Below are positions 24,501 through 33,510 of a stretch of 38,885 nt of DNA, piece after piece. Positions within the stretch are counted from its first letter, which is position 1; each line of letters opens with the position of its first letter. The notes beneath the pieces are model-generated. The model was not told the origin of the DNA. It saw only the letters and a program-made list of their open reading frames with translations, and searched no databases. Origin of the DNA: Acidimicrobiales bacterium (GTDB lineage Bacteria; Actinomycetota; Acidimicrobiia; Acidimicrobiales; Aldehydirespiratoraceae); the NCBI GenBank assembly GCA_029263175.1, contig JAJCXZ010000020.1:1-38885 (forward strand), in the 5' to 3' direction. Position numbers and translations under genes: made by a program.

Positions 24501-25628
24501 GTGAAGGGCTCAGTGCGCAAGCGCGATCGTGGAGTGTGGGAGGTGCGGGTGTACCTCGGGCGCGACGCTGATTCGGGTAAGAAGCGGTATCGATCGCGCA
24601 CCGTTCGCGGAGCTCAGCGCGACGCAGAGAGAGTCTGCAGAGAGATCGTTGCCGAGGTTGAGGCGGCAGGGCTGGAGGAGTCAGCCAATGGTTTCCCGTC
24701 GGTTTCGGCTTGGCTCGATGACTGGTGGGAGGCCAAACGAACGACCATTTCGCCGACAACTGCTTCCGCTTGGCAGTCATCCTTGGAGTTGTACTTGAAG
24801 CCAGCGATCGGCGACATGAGTCTGCACGAGGTTCGAGCTCACCATCTCGAGTCGCTTTACCGAGGGCTTGTCGAAGGCGGACTATCGGCAGCACGGGTTC
24901 AGAAGATCCACACGGTTGCTTCGGTCGCGTTCAAGGCGGCAGTTCGCCGTGAACTGATCGCAGCCTCCCCGGCTTCGACGGCACGTCCGCCCTCGGTGGG
25001 TCGCCAAGAGCCGACGGCACCCACACCAGAGGAGGTTGCACTGATACTCCGAGCGGCGCTGGACGATCCCGAGCTGTACGCGTTCTTGATCGTTGCGGCG
25101 AACACCGGAGCGCGACGCTCCGAGGTCTGCGCCCTGCGCTGGTGCGATGTCGATCTGGAGCAGCGTGTCATCACCATCTCGCGCTCGGTAGTGAAGGGCG
25201 CAGGCGGTGGAGCAGCCGTTCGACAGACCAAGACAGGGACAGCGGGCCAGACGGCGATTAGCGAACAGGTCACAGAGACACTGGAACAACTCCGGGTGTT
25301 TCGAACCGACGCTGCCTCCCTGCTAGGCGAACAGCTCCCGTCTACAGCCTTTGTCTGGTCGCAGGATGTGACGGGTGCCCGCCCGGTCTATCCAGACACG
25401 ATGAGCGCCCGGTTTGCGCGTGTGCGCGACGAGGTCGGCCTCGGCCATGTCCAGCTTCGACATTTTCGCCACTTCGCCGCCACCCAGCTGTTGTCGGCAG
25501 GAGTGGATGTGAGAACTGTCGCCGGGCGGCTTCGGCACGCGAGTCCTGCAATGACTCTCAATCGGTATGCGGCATGGGTACCGGCCCGTGACCGAGAAGC
25601 CGCTGATGTTCTCGACAACCTTGGCTGA
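24501..25628 (+). CDS. Phage-type tyrosine recombinase (integrase)
   Basis: This 375-residue integrase has an N-terminal AP2-like arm-binding domain (SVRKRDRGVWEVRVYLG), a core-binding domain (about residues 66-155) and a C-terminal catalytic domain. The first catalytic Arg is in NTGARRSEVCALRW. The second box reads QLRHFRHFAATQL, in which Arg320 stands where the HxxR His normally is, while Arg323 and His324 are in place. GRLRHASPAMTLNRY provides the final His region and nucleophile Tyr356. The gene starts at a GTG (24501) about 110 bases after the tRNA-Gly gene. That is the classic position for an integrase that uses the tRNA as attB. Whether the His change weakens the enzyme is unknown. Confidence 0.9.
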   Translation: MKGSVRKRDRGVWEVRVYLGRDADSGKKRYRSRTVRGAQRDAERVCREIVAEVEAAGLEESANGFPSVSAWLDDWWEAKRTTISPTTASAWQSSLELYLKPAIGDMSLHEVRAHHLESLYRGLVEGGLSAARVQKIHTVASVAFKAAVRRELIAASPASTARPPSVGRQEPTAPTPEEVALILRAALDDPELYAFLIVAANTGARRSEVCALRWCDVDLEQRVITISRSVVKGAGGGAAVRQTKTGTAGQTAISEQVTETLEQLRVFRTDAASLLGEQLPSTAFVWSQDVTGARPVYPDTMSARFARVRDEVGLGHVQLRHFRHFAATQLLSAGVDVRTVAGRLRHASPAMTLNRYAAWVPARDREAADVLDNLG

Positions 25629-25713
25629 CCTGCCGTGGTCGGCCCAGGCCCAGAGTCCGGATACGTCGGGGTCGGATTTGCCTAACCTCGCGTTCAACCA
25701 TGCTCGATCGGTC

Positions 25714-25965
25714 TCATCGATTGTCTTGCGTCACGCTGTCTAGCATGCGATCGAGCGCACGTTTCGGGATGACGAGCCGCCGGCCAAGTCGGAGTACTGG
25801 GAGCTCACCGATGCGAGCGAGCTCGTAGGCCGTCGACCGGGAAATCCCCAGGATGTGGGCTGCCTCGGTGAGCGTGACTGTGGCCCTACGGTCGGAGATT
25901 TGTGGAACAGCCTCGTCGGGGGCTGGGTCTACGAACGGCCCAGCACTCGCTGCGCCGGAACTCAT
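25714..25965 (-). CDS. Excisionase-like helix-turn-helix protein
   Basis: This 83-residue protein has a MerR-like/HTH_17 DNA-binding domain, VTLTEAAHILGISRSTAYELARIGELPVLRLGRR, as found in small recombination directionality factors and antitoxin-type regulators. The C-terminal IPKRALDRML helix is typical of the Xis/HTH_17 group. It is convergent with the integrase, with 85 bases between the stops. The N-terminal 25 residues look unstructured, so a later start may also be used. A cluster of ACCTATCCG motifs lies about 200 bases upstream and may be its binding site. Xis function is inferred from context. Confidence 0.8.
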   Translation of the reverse strand: MSSGAASAGPFVDPAPDEAVPQISDRRATVTLTEAAHILGISRSTAYELARIGELPVLRLGRRLVIPKRALDRMLDSVTQDNR

Positions 25966-26342
25966 GGTTGGCCCAGAGATGGTTCCGCCGCGGATAGACC
26001 GGCGCTCTTGTCGAGTTCCGCTCGGAGTCCTCGAACCAACTTGCGGATCCGACGCTTCGTTCCGCTGAGACCGGATCGGTGGATGGTTGGGTTTTCCGGA
26101 GGTCTATCCATGCACACCTGTGACCCGAACGGATCAGTGATTGGGACACCGGCGAGCGAATTCATCTCGGATAGGTGGCTGGAACGACCTATCCGGCACC
26201 TATCCGTCTACCTATCCGTGGCAGGTCCGCAGGACCTGCAGATGTGTCTCAGGTTTTTCCGTGGTGGAGATGGACGTTGGGTGAAGTCACGACGAGGTTG
26301 ATCGAGCGTCATGGCGGACGGCAGTGCGCCCGTGTCCGGCCG
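25966..26342. other. 377-base non-coding region with repeated GGATAG-type motifs
   Basis: No gene with convincing coding features is visible between the HTH protein start and the end of the broken recombinase. The region contains CGGATAGACC at 25991-26000, GGTCTATCC at 26101-26109, and the ACCTATCCG cluster listed separately. It is probably the regulatory or attachment region of the element. Confidence 0.5.
26168..26218. repeat. Cluster of four ACCTATCCG motifs
   Basis: Three direct copies of ACCTATCCG lie at 26187-26195, 26198-26206 and 26210-26218. An inverted copy, CGGATAGGT, lies at 26168-26176. The direct copies are spaced 11 and 12 bases apart, about one helical turn. The pattern resembles binding sites for a small DNA-binding protein such as an excisionase, or iterons of a replication origin. 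No replication initiator gene is present. Confidence 0.75.
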
Positions 26343-27321
26343 CTACGCCAGCAGTTTGCGAGCGGGGTTGGACATCGCCGCGTCAGCAACGCTGTCGTGT
26401 ATGGCGCTGTCGTAAGCCTGGGTTGCCGCTATGTCTGCATGACCGAGCAGTGCCTGCACGTCAGCCAGCCTGGCGCCACTCTCGATCAGCATCGCTGCGT
26501 ATGTGTGTCGAAGGCTGTGAGCGAGCGCTCCGGGTGGGGGCGTACGCCCGGACCGCTGGAACCATCTGCGAACGGCGTGATCGATCGCCGACCGACTCAT
26601 CGGTCGTCCGTCCGCTTGAACGAGCAGTGGTGCGGTCGGACCCACGGCGAGCCCTCTCTCCTTGCGGGTGGCAAGGAAGCGCTGTATTCGGTCTGCGGCC
26701 TCGGGTGGGATCGGAACAGTCCTCGCATTCCGTGGCGAGTTGACGACGCGGATCTGGGCTGGGTCCGTCAGTAGATTGCACTCGCCGACGCGCAGCTCCA
26801 CGGCCTCCGACTCTCGCAAACCCGCCCCGATCAGAAGAGCAAACAGCGCGCCGTCGCGTTCGGTCCACGGGTCTCGGCCTCTTGTGTCCGGTTCGGCGAT
26901 GACGAGTCCCAGCGCTTCTACGTCGGCGCGGGTTTAGGGGTTTCGGAACCCACGGCTCACGGGCCGGTATCTCGAGGTGATCGAATGGATTCCCGCGCAA
27001 GAACTCGTTGCGAACGAGCCAGAGGCAGAACTGACGCCACGTCGACATCACCCTCCGCGTCGAGTTCACTGAACGCCCAGTCGCGTAGCGTTCGACTGCC
27101 GGGGCCAGTCGCTCCGGAGTGAGATCCGCTGGCGTGAGCGACTCAAGACTTGACAGCTTGCGCGGCTGCTTGCCGCGTCCAGCTAGTGCTTCGCCGATAG
27201 CGGCGAGGTCAGATCTCCGAGCTGAGACCGTGTTCTGTGACAGACGAAGCGAGTCTGCGTCCGCTAGCCAACGGCTGGCAAAGTCGCCAAGGCTAGGCGC
27301 TGCATAATCAGTGTTAATCAC
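26343..27321 (-). pseudogene. XerC/D-like tyrosine recombinase split by a one-base frameshift
   Basis: Two adjoining frames together encode about 325 residues of a XerC/D-type recombinase. The N-terminal core-binding part starts at the GTG 27321 (LGDFASRWLADADSLRLSQNT) and runs to VPKPL. The catalytic part continues in another frame with TRADVEALGLVIAEPD and includes LLIGAGLRESEAVEL, HSLRHTYAAMLI and LLGHADIAATQAYD, so HxxR and the Tyr region are intact. The break is at 26933-26936: removing one A from CCCCTAAACCCGCG on the coding strand restores PLTRADVEAL. It could be a true inactivating mutation, a sequencing error, or a recoded +1 shift. A second recombinase in the island suggests an older or nested element. 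Confidence 0.82.
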
Positions 27322-27385
27322 AGCAGGCTCGTCATGACGGCTCTATAACCCGAAGGTCGCAGCGAGCTAGCGTAGCCTCGCCGTT

Positions 27386-30300
27386 GTGCCGTCGCTGGTT
27401 GGAGCGCATAGGGGTTACCACCACCAAGACATCGTCACCGCTCTCGCGCTCGCCAATCTCTTGGTCGCCCGTGCCGCCCCCCGCGCTGTTCGAGTCGACA
27501 TCAAGCGCTTCGATGACGATGTCTTTGACGACCTAGCCCTCGAGGGTCTCCGATCGACTCGGGTCCAGATCAAGTCCCACACGACTGATGAGCGAGAACT
27601 CACTCTGGCGGACTTGGCGACGACAGCGATCAACTTTCCGCTCGATCGCGCCGTTCAGAGCATTCTCGCCGACCCTGAACCCAGCGACGAGTATCGCCTT
27701 CTGGTCACCTATGACCGGCCCGCCGACGATCTCCAAGAATTCCTCGAACCGGCCGATGATGTTGATGCGATCCTGCCGGGAATACCGACGTCACGGTTCA
27801 GGCTCAGTCTGGATCGGGTCTGGCCGCTCGGTGGTGAAGGGTGGCAACGGATTCGGGGCTTGGATCGCTCGGATGTCAGTCGGTTCCTGCAACGGTTCGT
27901 CGTCGAGACGGGCTGTCCGCTGTCGTCGCGTGATCTACGGAACCCAGGGCCGCTTGATGAGGCCCTGATGACATTGCTGGTGGATCGGGTTGGCGTAGCG
28001 CGACCACCGAATGAGCACATCGAGCCCGCAAGCGCAGCTGCTCACCTGATTGGTCTTGCCCAGCGACTCCGGTCGGAAGAGTTCGACGGACTTGCGACCG
28101 ATGTGACAGCAGCCATCGGGCTGAAGACTGACTACGCGCGCGTCGAGGAGGTGCTCCCACTCGATCCCTCGCATCTCGTGAGTCGATCGACCGAGATTGC
28201 GGCGATCACAGCTCAGGTCGAGGCCGGGGGGCGGCTGGTTATTTCCGGTCCTCCAGGAGCCGGCAAGTCGTGGTTGCTTCACCTTGTTCGGGACGCGCTG
28301 GTCTCCGACGGGTGGATTGTCGCACTCCATTTCTGCTTCATCGACTTGCTGGATCAAGCTCGCGCGCTGCGGACGACAGTCACGACGATCTTCGGGAGCT
28401 TGATCGCGGAGCTGTTGGATGCCGCCCCCGACCTTGCAAGCGACGATGCCCCTAGGTACGCGGCCGGCCCGACGGAGCTCGAGGCTCTGCTTCGCGCCGC
28501 TGTCGACGAAAGCCCCGATCTGCGAATCGCAGTGATTGTCGATGGGCTCGACCACGTCGATAGGGAGTCGTCGAGCTCGGGAGCGGAAATCGCAGAGGAG
28601 CTGGCCTCCCTCGATCTCCCTGACCGGGTAGCACTGATCGTCGGCTCTCAGCCTGGAGATCACCTCGGCCCGCTCACTGGCGCCCTCCCGCAGCACGAAG
28701 TGGCGGAGTGGGATCACGTCGAACTGGGTGCGCTCGTCGACCAGCTCGGCGTCCTACACGCGGTCGAAGCCCTGGAGATTGATCGTCGTCCAGTCATCGA
28801 GGTCATCGCTGACCGGTCCCGTGGAAACCCTCTGTACGCGACCTATCTGAGTCGAGCGGTCGCGGAAGCTCTGGCAACACCGACGGCCCGCTCGTTCGGC
28901 GCAACCGACGTGGTTGAGTTTGTCGAGGAGGCCCCATCCTTCGCTGGCGATCTTGATGACTACTACAGCTGGCTCCTCAAGACGCTGGAAAGCGACGAGG
29001 GCGCACTCCATGTCGCCCGCCTCATGGCCACGCTGGACTTTGCGGTCACAGTGGATGACCTGATCGCGATCTACCCGGCCAGTGGTCCATTGATCGCCCG
29101 GGTCATCGCCAGGCTCGGGCCCGTGCTCTGTAACGAACCGGCTCTGGGAGGTCTACGCATCTACCACGAGAGCTTCCAGCGCTACCTCCGTCAGAACGCA
29201 CTCGATGCTGGAACTGACATCGCCGCCGTGGTCGCCCCTGCCATCGGCTGGCTCGATACTCAGGGTCTCGCTCACGACAAGCGTGCCTTCAGATCGCTGT
29301 TGGTTCTCATGGAGGCGGCCGGACGCCACGCGGAGGTCCTCGAGCGAGTCGACACCGAGTTTGTTGCCAATGCCGTAGCCGAGGGCCAGCCCGGAGATGC
29401 AGTAATGCTGAACCTGCGACTGGCCGCCTCGTCGGCGGTACAGCTCGGCTCGTGGCCCGGTCTTGCGAGGCTGATTGAGATTGCCCGTTCAGCCGATCAC
29501 CTGTACCACTGGCGCCTGAACGACGAATCGCTCGCCGAGGAATACGGCCGGGCGTTCGCCGCAATGCGCGGTGCGCCCGTTCTCGCAGATCGGCTCCTTC
29601 ACGATGGTCGGTGCACCTTCCTCCCCCGACCCGGCCTAGTGCTCTGCGAGCTCTGCGAGGAAATGGGCATTCCCGCACCCTGGAGCCAGTACCTCACTGC
29701 CCACGATCAACTCCTCGAAACCGACAACACCCAGTACGGCAGCGGCGACCAAGCCATCTACCGAGCCCGCGTCCTCGGCGAACTCCGCACAGCGGGACAC
29801 GACGGCGCGATCAACCGCGCCCGAGGATGGCTCGCAGAGCCGACACAAGCGCCAGTGCACAGCCTGGACGTCGCACGACGACTCGCCGACCTCTACGGAG
29901 ATGAAGCTCTCGATCAACTGGTTGCGCAGCTTCACGACACGTCGGCGCGCTCATGGGCACTCCTCGCTCGAGCTGAGCGACAAGACGACGACGCCGATGC
30001 GGCCTCCACGGCGACAGACGCGCTAGAAGCCGGTCTCCCCGCGACGGGCTTTCGGCTTGCGATGAAGCACGGAGCGACGATTCCCGAGGCGGTCCTCGCG
30101 CAAGCCCCCGATCTCCTCGAACTCACTGGTGCGGTAACGGCAACCGGCTTCCACATCAGCGACGGACAGTTCGAGACGTGGCTCGCCGCGGTAGAACTCG
30201 CCGCAGCCCAAGATGACGATGCCATCCTGGCAACGGCTGAACTGGTCGTCCCAGCGAACTCGTGGTTCCACCGGTGGCTCAGGTTCGCGCTGCTCATCCA

Positions 30301-33300
30301 CCGCCGCGACATGGAAGCCCCAGCAGTACTGGCCGCTCTCGACGAACTCAGCCACGACATCCGGATCCTCGAAGGCGGCCCCCGCGTCGTCGATCTTCTG
30401 CGAATCCACGACGACATCCAAGCCTCGTTCCGTTTGGCACTGGAGCGTCTCGACGACGACGACCTGTGGGACGCCGCAGCGGAGTCCCTGGCACGACTCA
30501 GTCGGGACTCAACCGCATGGCTAGGCGGCTCGCGCACGGGTCCGCTGCCGGTCGATGACCTCCTTGAAACGCTGATGGCAACAGCCACAACGGAGCGCCG
30601 TGCCCGTACAACGGTCGAGTACGCCAAAGCGGAGCTGTCTCCGGCAACCCGACCCGGCGAGTACTACGACACACACGCCGCCGACCAAATGCTACTCGCA
30701 CGACTCCTTGCCGGCGCTGGGGATCGTCACGGCGCCGAGCTCGCGTGGGCTGAAGCGGCGCAGTATCTGGCCAGCTACGGCTTCCGCAAAGACATCACCG
30801 TCTTCGAGACAATCGACAACCTTGACGCGCTCGCCCAGGCGTGCCCCGATGAGATCGCGACCGCGCTCGAGCAGCTGCATCCGATCGTCGAAAGAGTGCT
30901 CGTTCACACCGATGGCAAGGAGACACGGTGGGCGATCCACAAGTGGGTGGACGCTGCGGGACTGCACGATCCGGTCAGCACCCTTGCCTTCCTCGGCCGG
31001 CGGGGCCTTGAGCACGCTCCTTCGTTCGGAGATCTCGATCATGGAATGGCGAGCGCGCTCGCGGCTCTTTCGCCCGTAGTCGACGAGGACGCCGCGATCG
31101 CTGGCTGGATCGGCATCGGGTCCGAAGCGCGGGAGGAGTTCGAGCCGGCCATTCTCGCGGCGGAGCCCGAGCCCACACCTGCCTGGGACATCATCATCGG
31201 TTCCCTGGTCGGTGACGGCCCAAGTGCACCGAGCGGCTCGGGCGACCTGATCGCGCGATCAGCAACGCAACTCGGCAAGCCGCCCATCACCACGAGTGAG
31301 CCCGAGCCCGAACCGGCGCCGACGGCGAGAACGCGAAGCGAAGAAGATGCCCACCGGCCAGAGTTCGCCATTCCCCCGGACGCATTCCCCGGCGAGGTGG
31401 CGCGAGCTGTTCGCCGTTGGCGGGACTCCACCCCAGGCGCGTCGACTGAGCGCGTCGTTGGCGAAGTCGCAGCGCACTTACTGCGGCTCCTCGGCGACGA
31501 TCGGGTTCCAGAGGCTGAAGCTCTTCTCGGCCGGCTCGCCCGCGATACTCCACCGTGGGACCGTCGTGGGCTTCTGGACGGTCTCGCTGACACGCTGCTG
31601 GTCGCAGGACCGCCTCGCCTCGCCGCGATCGCCGCTACCTATTCACTCACCCGGACAACCGATGGCTGGCGCCGGTTCGGTGGCGAGCACCAAGAGCACT
31701 TCCGACGGGCTCTCGAATCCGATCACGATGCAGCGATGGCGACGCTCATGGCCGAAGTCGCCGACGCTGTGCGCACCGGCGGTGACATGGGTGTCAACCG
31801 GCGCCTAGTCGAACTCCTCGCCCTGGCAGATCATCCAGACCAGGCCTGGCAGACATGGTCCGAAGTCCGCCGGGTCATCGAGAGCCGCCTGCCGACCGTC
31901 GGGGACGCCGACACGATCGAAACCACCTACGTGGCTACGTCACTCTCTCCCGATGCAGCCCTGTGCTGTGCTCTTCTCGCGAGACTCAACCACGTCAAGG
32001 TTCATGAGCGTCGGGTCGCAATCGTTGCGCTCGGTCGCCTCATCCGCCGGCCCGGCGATGCGTGCGCGGCCGCCATCTCCATAGCAGCGACGCATGCGCC
32101 AGCGTCAGTCCTCACAACCCTGCTTGCGCTTGTCGAGGAGCACGAGCTGGCACCGTACGCCACTACCCACAGCGCACTCGACGCACTCAGGACCATCGCC
32201 TCGGGACCGCTCGTGGTGGCGCGCGACCTCGCCCGAAGCCTCCTCGAGCGCGTGGATGTCGATCGTCCGACAGCGCCATCAACGACGATCGCAGCGACCA
32301 CTTCGGTCACCGAGGAGAGACTTCGCCACCTGGTCGACTCTGTAGGGATTGCCAGGCTCGATCCTGTGCAAGCCGAGTGGGACGACTTCAGAACGATCGT
32401 TAGTGAACGCCTCGATATTGCACTGCGATCAGAGGAACTCAAGAGCCGAGGCGAGATGTTCCACCGCAGGATGGTGGGCGGTCGTGTCGGGCGCCGCGCC
32501 GACCTGTGGGCGCCGATCAATGAAGAGGTCGAGGAGATCCTTCAAACCGTAGGAGCCTCCGCACGAGCCAACAGGGCGGTCACAGGCAGCATCGATCCAT
32601 CCGTCGAAGAGCGAGTCGCGCGAGCGCTTCTCCCCGACACGGCTCTCGGCGAGCGGCTGGCCGCAAGTCGCACGCCGCGGCCCACGCATCTCTCTCCGCT
32701 GTCGGAGCAGAAACCAACTACCGGAGATCCAACGCAGGCCGTTTCGGAACCAGCGTTCGTGCCCAACGGCGAGTACCGAGACTGGTTCATCATCGGCCAC
32801 CACGAGGCCGAGCTGATCGTGGGGGAGGACATGTTCGAACCCGTGAGCGGTACCGCAGAGACATGGTCGTCGCTCCTGTTCACAGACGAGCCACCCGACC
32901 TGCGAGGAGACCTCCCCGTCTCCCGCGGACTCCCGGCTCTATGGACGACCGAAAGCAACATCGCGCCTGACAGGTTCGGCGGGCCGCTGGCTGGGTTCCA
33001 GATCGTGCGGGACGCGTTCGGCGTCGTGAGCCTGCTCACTCCCCACCAGATCCTCGTCTCGGCCGCCAGACTTCGGCCAGCACCGTCGGGGTTCGGACTG
33101 GCCATGGTTGACGCCGCTGGATCAGTCGCTGTGAGACTCCGCATTTGGCGCGAGCGGACGATGGGGGGCGACTACCTCGACGACTGGGAACACCGCACTA
33201 TGGGCATGGAGCTCATCGCCCGACCAGACGTTGTCGAGCAGGCTGCCGGTTTCGCATCCACACAGAAGCTGGTCATGGTGTCCGCCTTGATGACTATTCC

Positions 33301-33313
33301 ACGGTCCACATGA
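27386..33313 (+). CDS. Large STAND-type NTPase with N-terminal Cap4-like nuclease domain (AVAST-like)
   Basis: This 1975-residue protein has three regions. Residues 1-230 resemble the Cap4-type dsDNA endonuclease: G10-Y11-x-x-Q14, an acidic FDDDVFDD stretch (43-49) and Q61-I-K63, the QxK half of a PD-(D/E)xK site. Residues 265-560 form a STAND NTPase with Walker A G288-PPGAGKS295 and Walker B LRIAVIVDGLD (Asp386, Asp389), followed by a region typical of NACHT/STAND helical domains. From about 570 to the end it is helix-rich, with an acidic-proline linker near 1310-1330, probably repeats that sense a target. Avs proteins combine such an effector, a STAND core and a repeat sensor to detect phage proteins. 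The start is a GTG at 27386. Defence function is inferred; no sensor ligand can be named. Confidence 0.75.
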   Translation: MPSLVGAHRGYHHQDIVTALALANLLVARAAPRAVRVDIKRFDDDVFDDLALEGLRSTRVQIKSHTTDERELTLADLATTAINFPLDRAVQSILADPEPSDEYRLLVTYDRPADDLQEFLEPADDVDAILPGIPTSRFRLSLDRVWPLGGEGWQRIRGLDRSDVSRFLQRFVVETGCPLSSRDLRNPGPLDEALMTLLVDRVGVARPPNEHIEPASAAAHLIGLAQRLRSEEFDGLATDVTAAIGLKTDYARVEEVLPLDPSHLVSRSTEIAAITAQVEAGGRLVISGPPGAGKSWLLHLVRDALVSDGWIVALHFCFIDLLDQARALRTTVTTIFGSLIAELLDAAPDLASDDAPRYAAGPTELEALLRAAVDESPDLRIAVIVDGLDHVDRESSSSGAEIAEELASLDLPDRVALIVGSQPGDHLGPLTGALPQHEVAEWDHVELGALVDQLGVLHAVEALEIDRRPVIEVIADRSRGNPLYATYLSRAVAEALATPTARSFGATDVVEFVEEAPSFAGDLDDYYSWLLKTLESDEGALHVARLMATLDFAVTVDDLIAIYPASGPLIARVIARLGPVLCNEPALGGLRIYHESFQRYLRQNALDAGTDIAAVVAPAIGWLDTQGLAHDKRAFRSLLVLMEAAGRHAEVLERVDTEFVANAVAEGQPGDAVMLNLRLAASSAVQLGSWPGLARLIEIARSADHLYHWRLNDESLAEEYGRAFAAMRGAPVLADRLLHDGRCTFLPRPGLVLCELCEEMGIPAPWSQYLTAHDQLLETDNTQYGSGDQAIYRARVLGELRTAGHDGAINRARGWLAEPTQAPVHSLDVARRLADLYGDEALDQLVAQLHDTSARSWALLARAERQDDDADAASTATDALEAGLPATGFRLAMKHGATIPEAVLAQAPDLLELTGAVTATGFHISDGQFETWLAAVELAAAQDDDAILATAELVVPANSWFHRWLRFALLIHRRDMEAPAVLAALDELSHDIRILEGGPRVVDLLRIHDDIQASFRLALERLDDDDLWDAAAESLARLSRDSTAWLGGSRTGPLPVDDLLETLMATATTERRARTTVEYAKAELSPATRPGEYYDTHAADQMLLARLLAGAGDRHGAELAWAEAAQYLASYGFRKDITVFETIDNLDALAQACPDEIATALEQLHPIVERVLVHTDGKETRWAIHKWVDAAGLHDPVSTLAFLGRRGLEHAPSFGDLDHGMASALAALSPVVDEDAAIAGWIGIGSEAREEFEPAILAAEPEPTPAWDIIIGSLVGDGPSAPSGSGDLIARSATQLGKPPITTSEPEPEPAPTARTRSEEDAHRPEFAIPPDAFPGEVARAVRRWRDSTPGASTERVVGEVAAHLLRLLGDDRVPEAEALLGRLARDTPPWDRRGLLDGLADTLLVAGPPRLAAIAATYSLTRTTDGWRRFGGEHQEHFRRALESDHDAAMATLMAEVADAVRTGGDMGVNRRLVELLALADHPDQAWQTWSEVRRVIESRLPTVGDADTIETTYVATSLSPDAALCCALLARLNHVKVHERRVAIVALGRLIRRPGDACAAAISIAATHAPASVLTTLLALVEEHELAPYATTHSALDALRTIASGPLVVARDLARSLLERVDVDRPTAPSTTIAATTSVTEERLRHLVDSVGIARLDPVQAEWDDFRTIVSERLDIALRSEELKSRGEMFHRRMVGGRVGRRADLWAPINEEVEEILQTVGASARANRAVTGSIDPSVEERVARALLPDTALGERLAASRTPRPTHLSPLSEQKPTTGDPTQAVSEPAFVPNGEYRDWFIIGHHEAELIVGEDMFEPVSGTAETWSSLLFTDEPPDLRGDLPVSRGLPALWTTESNIAPDRFGGPLAGFQIVRDAFGVVSLLTPHQILVSAARLRPAPSGFGLAMVDAAGSVAVRLRIWRERTMGGDYLDDWEHRTMGMELIARPDVVEQAAGFASTQKLVMVSALMTIPRST

Positions 33314-33485
33314 TCAAGCTCCGGACCAGCAGCCGGAAATGTAGGTTTATGTCGAGTCATGCTCTTTAACCTCATTCCAATGCACTTCAGCATACACCCG
33401 GCCTGGGGCGGCGTCGATGTCTGGCGAATGACAAGAGGAGGCGCATCGCGTCAAACACGGATCGATCGCCAAGTGAGAGGCTGCC

Positions 33486-33510
33486 GTGCTGGCGCTTCTA
33501 GCACCAGCAC
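33486..33510. terminator. Inverted repeat between the convergent STAND and metalloprotease genes
   Basis: GTGCTGG (33486-33492) pairs with CCAGCAC (33504-33510) across an 11-base loop that includes the protease TAG stop. It is the only hairpin seen between the two convergent genes and may serve as a weak bidirectional terminator. No T-tract is present. Confidence 0.35.

Noticed and set aside
26168-26218. CRISPR-like short repeats
   Set aside because: The units are only nine bases, spacers are two to three bases, and one copy is inverted; no cas genes are present.
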